Assembly (NCBI GenBank): GCA_019751475.1
Contig: JAIENH010000024.1
Location: 1 to 8,991, forward strand
Source: Cyclobacteriaceae bacterium
GTDB taxonomy: Bacteria; Bacteroidota; Bacteroidia; Cytophagales; Cyclobacteriaceae
Reading direction: 5' to 3'
DNA length: 8,991 bases
Below, piece after piece: positions 5,616 through 8,991 of this stretch. The position numbers and the translations under genes are program-made. The notes under the pieces are model-generated. The model saw only the letters and a program-made list of their open reading frames with translations. It was not told where the DNA came from and searched no databases. The first letter of the stretch is position 1; each line of letters starts with the position of its first letter.

Positions 5616-7811
5616 CTAATAAATAACGAAACGAAGGGCCGTGCTCTTTGCTCCGGCTGTAAAGCGGGCAATATAGACACCGGGTGAAAAACCTTGAAGG
5701 GAATAGTCAACAATTTCATTGGACGGAACCAGCGCTGAAGCACCAAGCCTTTTGCCCAGTACGGTAAACACATCCATGGTTACTGCACGATCTGCTTTGA
5801 TGGAGAGCAGTTCATTGCTGGTAAGCGGGTTAGGAAAAAGTTGCACCACGGGCCGGTCACTCAACACGCGTCCATTGTCGTTTTTCAGCACGGTCAATCC
5901 GCCTTGGGTGCCTCCGATAATGATCTCCGGTTTGTCGGTGCCCAGTAAATTGACAATCACGGGTCGTAGTCGCCTTCCAAGATTTTTCTTTGAATATGTT
6001 TTTGAAATAGAGTTATAAACCAAATCGGTAAACGGTTGAGTGCCTGAAAGCGCAGAGCGAAAATCGGAGAAAACTAAAACCTGGCCAGTCTGATCACCGG
6101 CTACCAGATCTTCATGACTGTCACCGTCCAAGTCGCCTACGGATACAGAGAGATTTTGCCGGGTTATGCTTTCGTCCAATCCGAGATACGCATTGTTTAT
6201 CAGTTCAAATGTGTTGCCGCTTCCGGTGTTTCGCCAATACTCTAATGCCCCTGTAGATTGACCTACTAACAAATCGAGTTTGCCATCCTGATCGACATCC
6301 ACCAGCGTAACATTCTCATTGAAATCTATGTTAAAACTTATTGCCTGCACCTGGCGTCCATTAAAGGAGGAGGATGTATTGCTACTGCTGGCAACATAGT
6401 AGAGATTGGTTCTGCCGTTTTGTTGCTGAGTAGCGGTGAAGATCAGGTCAATGCCACCGTTACCGTCCAGGTCGGCAAACTGCGGCTTGATGTTGTAGAA
6501 GCCAAGACCACTGAGGCTTAAGTAATCGTTCGTGATAAGCTTAAAGGCAGCGGCAGAACGATTGCCTGTGTTTTCGTAGAAAGAAACAGAGCCTCGTAAA
6601 TTATCGCCTATGTATTTTCCAATAAATAAATCGAGGTCTCCGTCATTGTCAATATCCGTAAAGGCCGGGGCGGCCCCGTCTCCTTCATCAATCATTTCAT
6701 CTTGTAAAAAATTATTTTTCACGAAAGTGAAGTTGGGAACTTGAGTCGAACCAGTATTGGTGTAGTACCAAAGGGATTCTTTAAAATTGATACTAAGCTG
6801 CGTGCGATTGCCCAAGTTGGGCGCAGACAGCAGATCGGGTTTTCCATCAAAGTCTACATCTTCCAGGTATGGGGCGGGATAGAACAAAATGCCAACGGGG
6901 TCGGTAGGAGGTGCCAGCGTAAAGTTGTTAAGGACTGGAGCGGCAGCGGTGCCCTGATTCTCTATATAGTAAATACGCGAGCAATTTTCTTCTGAAAACA
7001 TGAGATCTTTGTCTCCATCATTGTCCAGGTCGAGGGCGAGCAGTGCCTTGCCTCCTGTGTGCTCCGTTCGTTCTTCACGTCCACCAAGTTGAGCGCAGGT
7101 CTTTCCAAAAGCAATCTTTCCGCAATTGCATTCTTCAAAGCCACCCCAGTTCTGGGTTTGTCGCTCAAGTTCGAGCGAGTCGCACCGGCCGTATCGCTCC
7201 ATGCTGAAATTTTTGTGATACTCTGCCGTGCTGGGGTTTACAAAGCGCATGTTGAGCACGTCAAGGTCTCCGTCACCATCCATGTCGGCAAAATGGGGCA
7301 AGTCGTTTGTGCCGGGGAGGAGATTAATTTTTCCTGAGAATCCCAGCGTAAGTAGCACATCACTTTTGAGCCGGGTATTGGCGTTATAGAACGAAAGCTT
7401 TTTCCACGAAAGTGGTTTACCTGCCTGGGTAACGTTTTGAAACACCAGCACGCCAATCTGACCAAACGTAAAAAGGTCTTTCTTCCCATCGCAGTTGTAA
7501 TCACGCAGCAGCACGAAGGTGGAAACTTCAGTAGGAAAAAGATTTTCATAGTCAGGGGCATAGCGGTATTGACTATTAACCGCCAGAAACGTGACGATCT
7601 TACCAGCAGTCTTGTCAAATATTACTAAGTCAGCCTGGCCGTCAGCATTCAGGTCAAGTGTGTTTATCTGAGGTGAGTTTAATCCACCGGCCCAGGCATT
7701 GCGCAGTGTCTTGCCGTTCACTTCTACCGGTATGGATTGGTCTTGCGTGTAGGTAAATTGTGCCGCGGCCGGAACAGCGAGAATGAAGAGCAGAAAAAAA
7801 AGAGGGCGCAC
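5616..7811 (-). CDS. Secreted FG-GAP/VCBS repeat protein with type IX secretion sorting domain
   Basis: This is a predicted cell-surface or secreted protein of 731 residues. The GTG start is followed directly by a signal peptide (1-18, ending AVPAAAQ), and no nearby ATG preserves it. Nine Dx(D/N)xDGxxD-type calcium-binding loops mark FG-GAP/VCBS repeats, at about 53, 104, 176, 261, 318, 386, 447, 505 and 560. This suggests a seven- or eight-bladed propeller or a longer array. Between the third and fourth loops is an insertion with C210, C228, C230 and C239. The C-terminus (about 655-731) begins LFPNP and contains VFTVLGKR, SPGVYIARF and a final FVIY, a type A sorting domain recognised by the type IX system. 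Such proteins are exported and often anchored to the surface; the ligand is unknown. No enzymatic domain is visible. The HAD gene follows after 5 bases. Confidence 0.93.
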   Translation of the reverse strand: MRPLFFLLFILAVPAAAQFTYTQDQSIPVEVNGKTLRNAWAGGLNSPQINTLDLNADGQADLVIFDKTAGKIVTFLAVNSQYRYAPDYENLFPTEVSTFVLLRDYNCDGKKDLFTFGQIGVLVFQNVTQAGKPLSWKKLSFYNANTRLKSDVLLTLGFSGKINLLPGTNDLPHFADMDGDGDLDVLNMRFVNPSTAEYHKNFSMERYGRCDSLELERQTQNWGGFEECNCGKIAFGKTCAQLGGREERTEHTGGKALLALDLDNDGDKDLMFSEENCSRIYYIENQGTAAAPVLNNFTLAPPTDPVGILFYPAPYLEDVDFDGKPDLLSAPNLGNRTQLSINFKESLWYYTNTGSTQVPNFTFVKNNFLQDEMIDEGDGAAPAFTDIDNDGDLDLFIGKYIGDNLRGSVSFYENTGNRSAAAFKLITNDYLSLSGLGFYNIKPQFADLDGNGGIDLIFTATQQQNGRTNLYYVASSSNTSSSFNGRQVQAISFNIDFNENVTLVDVDQDGKLDLLVGQSTGALEYWRNTGSGNTFELINNAYLGLDESITRQNLSVSVGDLDGDSHEDLVAGDQTGQVLVFSDFRSALSGTQPFTDLVYNSISKTYSKKNLGRRLRPVIVNLLGTDKPEIIIGGTQGGLTVLKNDNGRVLSDRPVVQLFPNPLTSNELLSIKADRAVTMDVFTVLGKRLGASALVPSNEIVDYSLQGFSPGVYIARFTAGAKSTALRFVIY

Positions 7812-7880
7812 GTGAATTAATTTGTTGTTGTTATAACGCTGTACGTTTTCAGGCTGTTATCTTTCATGCCTAAATATCTC

Positions 7881-8991
7881 ATGAGCACCCTGGAATTGTA
7901 CCAAAAGTATTTAGAAAGCGGTAAAGTTTCTACCGACACACGACAGATCACGTCCGGTTCGGTATTCTTTGCGCTCAAAGGCCCCACGTTTAACGCGAAT
8001 GAGTTTGCTGCCGAGGCACTTGCCAAGGGCGCCCGCTATGCTGTCGTAGATGATGCTCGCTACGCACTGGACAGCAGGTACATTTTGGTGAACGATGGTC
8101 TGACAGCTTTACAGGAGCTGGCAAGCTACCACCGGAGCCAACTCACCATACCGGTGATTGGCCTTACCGGTAGCAACGGCAAGACCACCAGCAAAGAGTT
8201 GGTCAATGCAGTGCTGAGCAAAAAATTCAAAACATTCGCTACCCAAGGCAACTTGAACAACCACATCGGGGTGCCGCTTACGCTTTTGTCAGTGAATAGC
8301 ACGCATGAAATTGCGATTGTGGAGATGGGTGCCAATCACGTGGGTGAAATTGCTTCCCTCAGCACGATCGCTAACCCCACGCACGGATTCATCACCAATA
8401 TTGGTAAGGCGCACATTGGTACGTTCGGTGGTTTTGAAAACATTATCCGGGGAAAATCGGAGTTATATCAGCATTTGATTAACCGCGATGGCACAGTGTT
8501 TATCAACTCGCAAAATCCGATACTGGCCAATATGGCCAAGCGATTTAAGAAACCGGTCTTTTATCCCGCCAAGGGTGACTACTATCACTGTGAATTGCTA
8601 AGCTCCGATCCATATCTACTTATTCGAACGGAGACTGGCCAAGAGATAAACACTCAGTTGATGGGAGCCTACAACTTTGAAAACATTGCTGTGGCTTTGT
8701 GCATTGGAAAATTTTTTGGCGTGAACGAATCACATGCAAACGAAGCGGTGACCAGCTACGTGCCTGGCAATATGCGCTCGCAGGTTATCAAAAAGGCAAC
8801 GAATACTGTGTTGCTGGATGCTTACAATGCGAACCCCAGCTCGATGGAGGCAGCTATAACAAACCTGGCGAAGATGAAGGCCGATAGAAAAGTGGCCATT
8901 CTGGGTGATATGTATGAGCTTGAAGAAGAATCAGAAGCCGAGCACGCGCGGATAGGCACTGTCTTGAAAGACAATGGTATTGCAGAAGCCT
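7881..8991 (+). CDS. murF: UDP-N-acetylmuramoyl-tripeptide--D-alanyl-D-alanine ligase MurF (C-terminus beyond window)
   Basis: MurF is the cytoplasmic ATP-dependent ligase that adds D-Ala-D-Ala to UDP-MurNAc-tripeptide, the last soluble step of peptidoglycan precursor synthesis. 370 codons are present. The N-terminal substrate domain has STDTRQITSGSVFFALKG (17-34). The ATPase domain has the P-loop TGSNGKTTSKE (96-106), GNLNNHIGVP (123-132), EMGANHVGEI (148-157), TNIGKAHIGTFGG (172-184) and GKSE, in which K192 is the expected carbamylated lysine. DAYNANPSSM (313-322) is typical of MurF. The family is usually about 430 residues here, so roughly 60 residues are missing. I prefer the ATG at 7881; an in-frame ATG at 7866 would add five residues and cannot be excluded. 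The gene is divergent from the repeat-protein gene across about 70 bases, in which I see no convincing promoter. Confidence 0.97.
   Translation, partial: MSTLELYQKYLESGKVSTDTRQITSGSVFFALKGPTFNANEFAAEALAKGARYAVVDDARYALDSRYILVNDGLTALQELASYHRSQLTIPVIGLTGSNGKTTSKELVNAVLSKKFKTFATQGNLNNHIGVPLTLLSVNSTHEIAIVEMGANHVGEIASLSTIANPTHGFITNIGKAHIGTFGGFENIIRGKSELYQHLINRDGTVFINSQNPILANMAKRFKKPVFYPAKGDYYHCELLSSDPYLLIRTETGQEINTQLMGAYNFENIAVALCIGKFFGVNESHANEAVTSYVPGNMRSQVIKKATNTVLLDAYNANPSSMEAAITNLAKMKADRKVAILGDMYELEEESEAEHARIGTVLKDNGIAEA

Noticed and set aside
7238..7618. Open frame of 126 codons in an alternative minus-strand frame within the repeat-protein gene
   Set aside because: It is a frame shadow: the main frame is continuous through here with calcium-loop motifs, and there is no sign of a frameshift.
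7902..7909. TACTTTTG on the minus strand as a -7 box for the repeat-protein gene
   Set aside because: It matches the consensus but lies inside murF, 91 bases before the GTG start, and has no TTG at the -33 position.

Overview
The window looks like chromosomal DNA of a member of the Bacteroidota, most likely a free-living Cytophagales-type organism. The supporting signs are a type IX secretion C-terminal sorting domain, the DUF6452/DUF6048 lipoprotein and outer-membrane pair, the small Bacteroidota-specific protein DUF4295 next to rpmG and rpmB, Bacteroidota-type TAnnTTTG promoter boxes, and few clear Shine-Dalgarno sequences. The genus cannot be read from the sequence.

Layout. Bases 1-640 (minus) hold the N-terminal half of rimO, cut by the window edge. 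Divergent from it, 716-1156 and 1137-1898 (plus) encode a small DUF6452 lipoprotein and an overlapping DUF6048 predicted outer-membrane protein. This pair runs tail to tail into ftsY (1878-2837, minus) with a 21-base overlap. Upstream of ftsY on the same strand is a compact ribosomal-protein operon, rpmB (3263-3502), rpmG (3064-3246) and the DUF4295 gene (2903-3061). An intrinsic terminator lies between the last of these and ftsY. Bases 3503-3715 are an AT-rich divergent intergenic region with a candidate rpmB promoter and three inverted repeats. One of them is a perfect 16-base palindrome just in front of the next gene, an AAA_14/DUF4143 ATPase (3716-4912, plus) whose base composition is clearly more AT-rich than its surroundings. 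Converging on it are a HAD phosphatase (4948-5610, minus) and, 5 bases upstream of that, a secreted FG-GAP/VCBS repeat protein with a type IX sorting domain (5616-7811, minus). Divergent from this pair is murF, which starts at about 7881 and runs off the right edge.

How the genes relate. Most of the window is housekeeping: ribosomal proteins of the large subunit, the SRP receptor, modification of ribosomal protein S12, and peptidoglycan precursor synthesis. Accessory elements are the ATPase, which looks like an insertion, the secreted repeat protein with its HAD neighbour, and the lipoprotein/outer-membrane pair between ftsY and rimO. I see no CRISPR array, rRNA, tRNA or insertion sequence, and no clearly new multi-gene system. 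The points most worth a second look are the terminator in front of ftsY, the palindrome in front of the ATPase, and the cysteine-rich insertion in the repeat protein.
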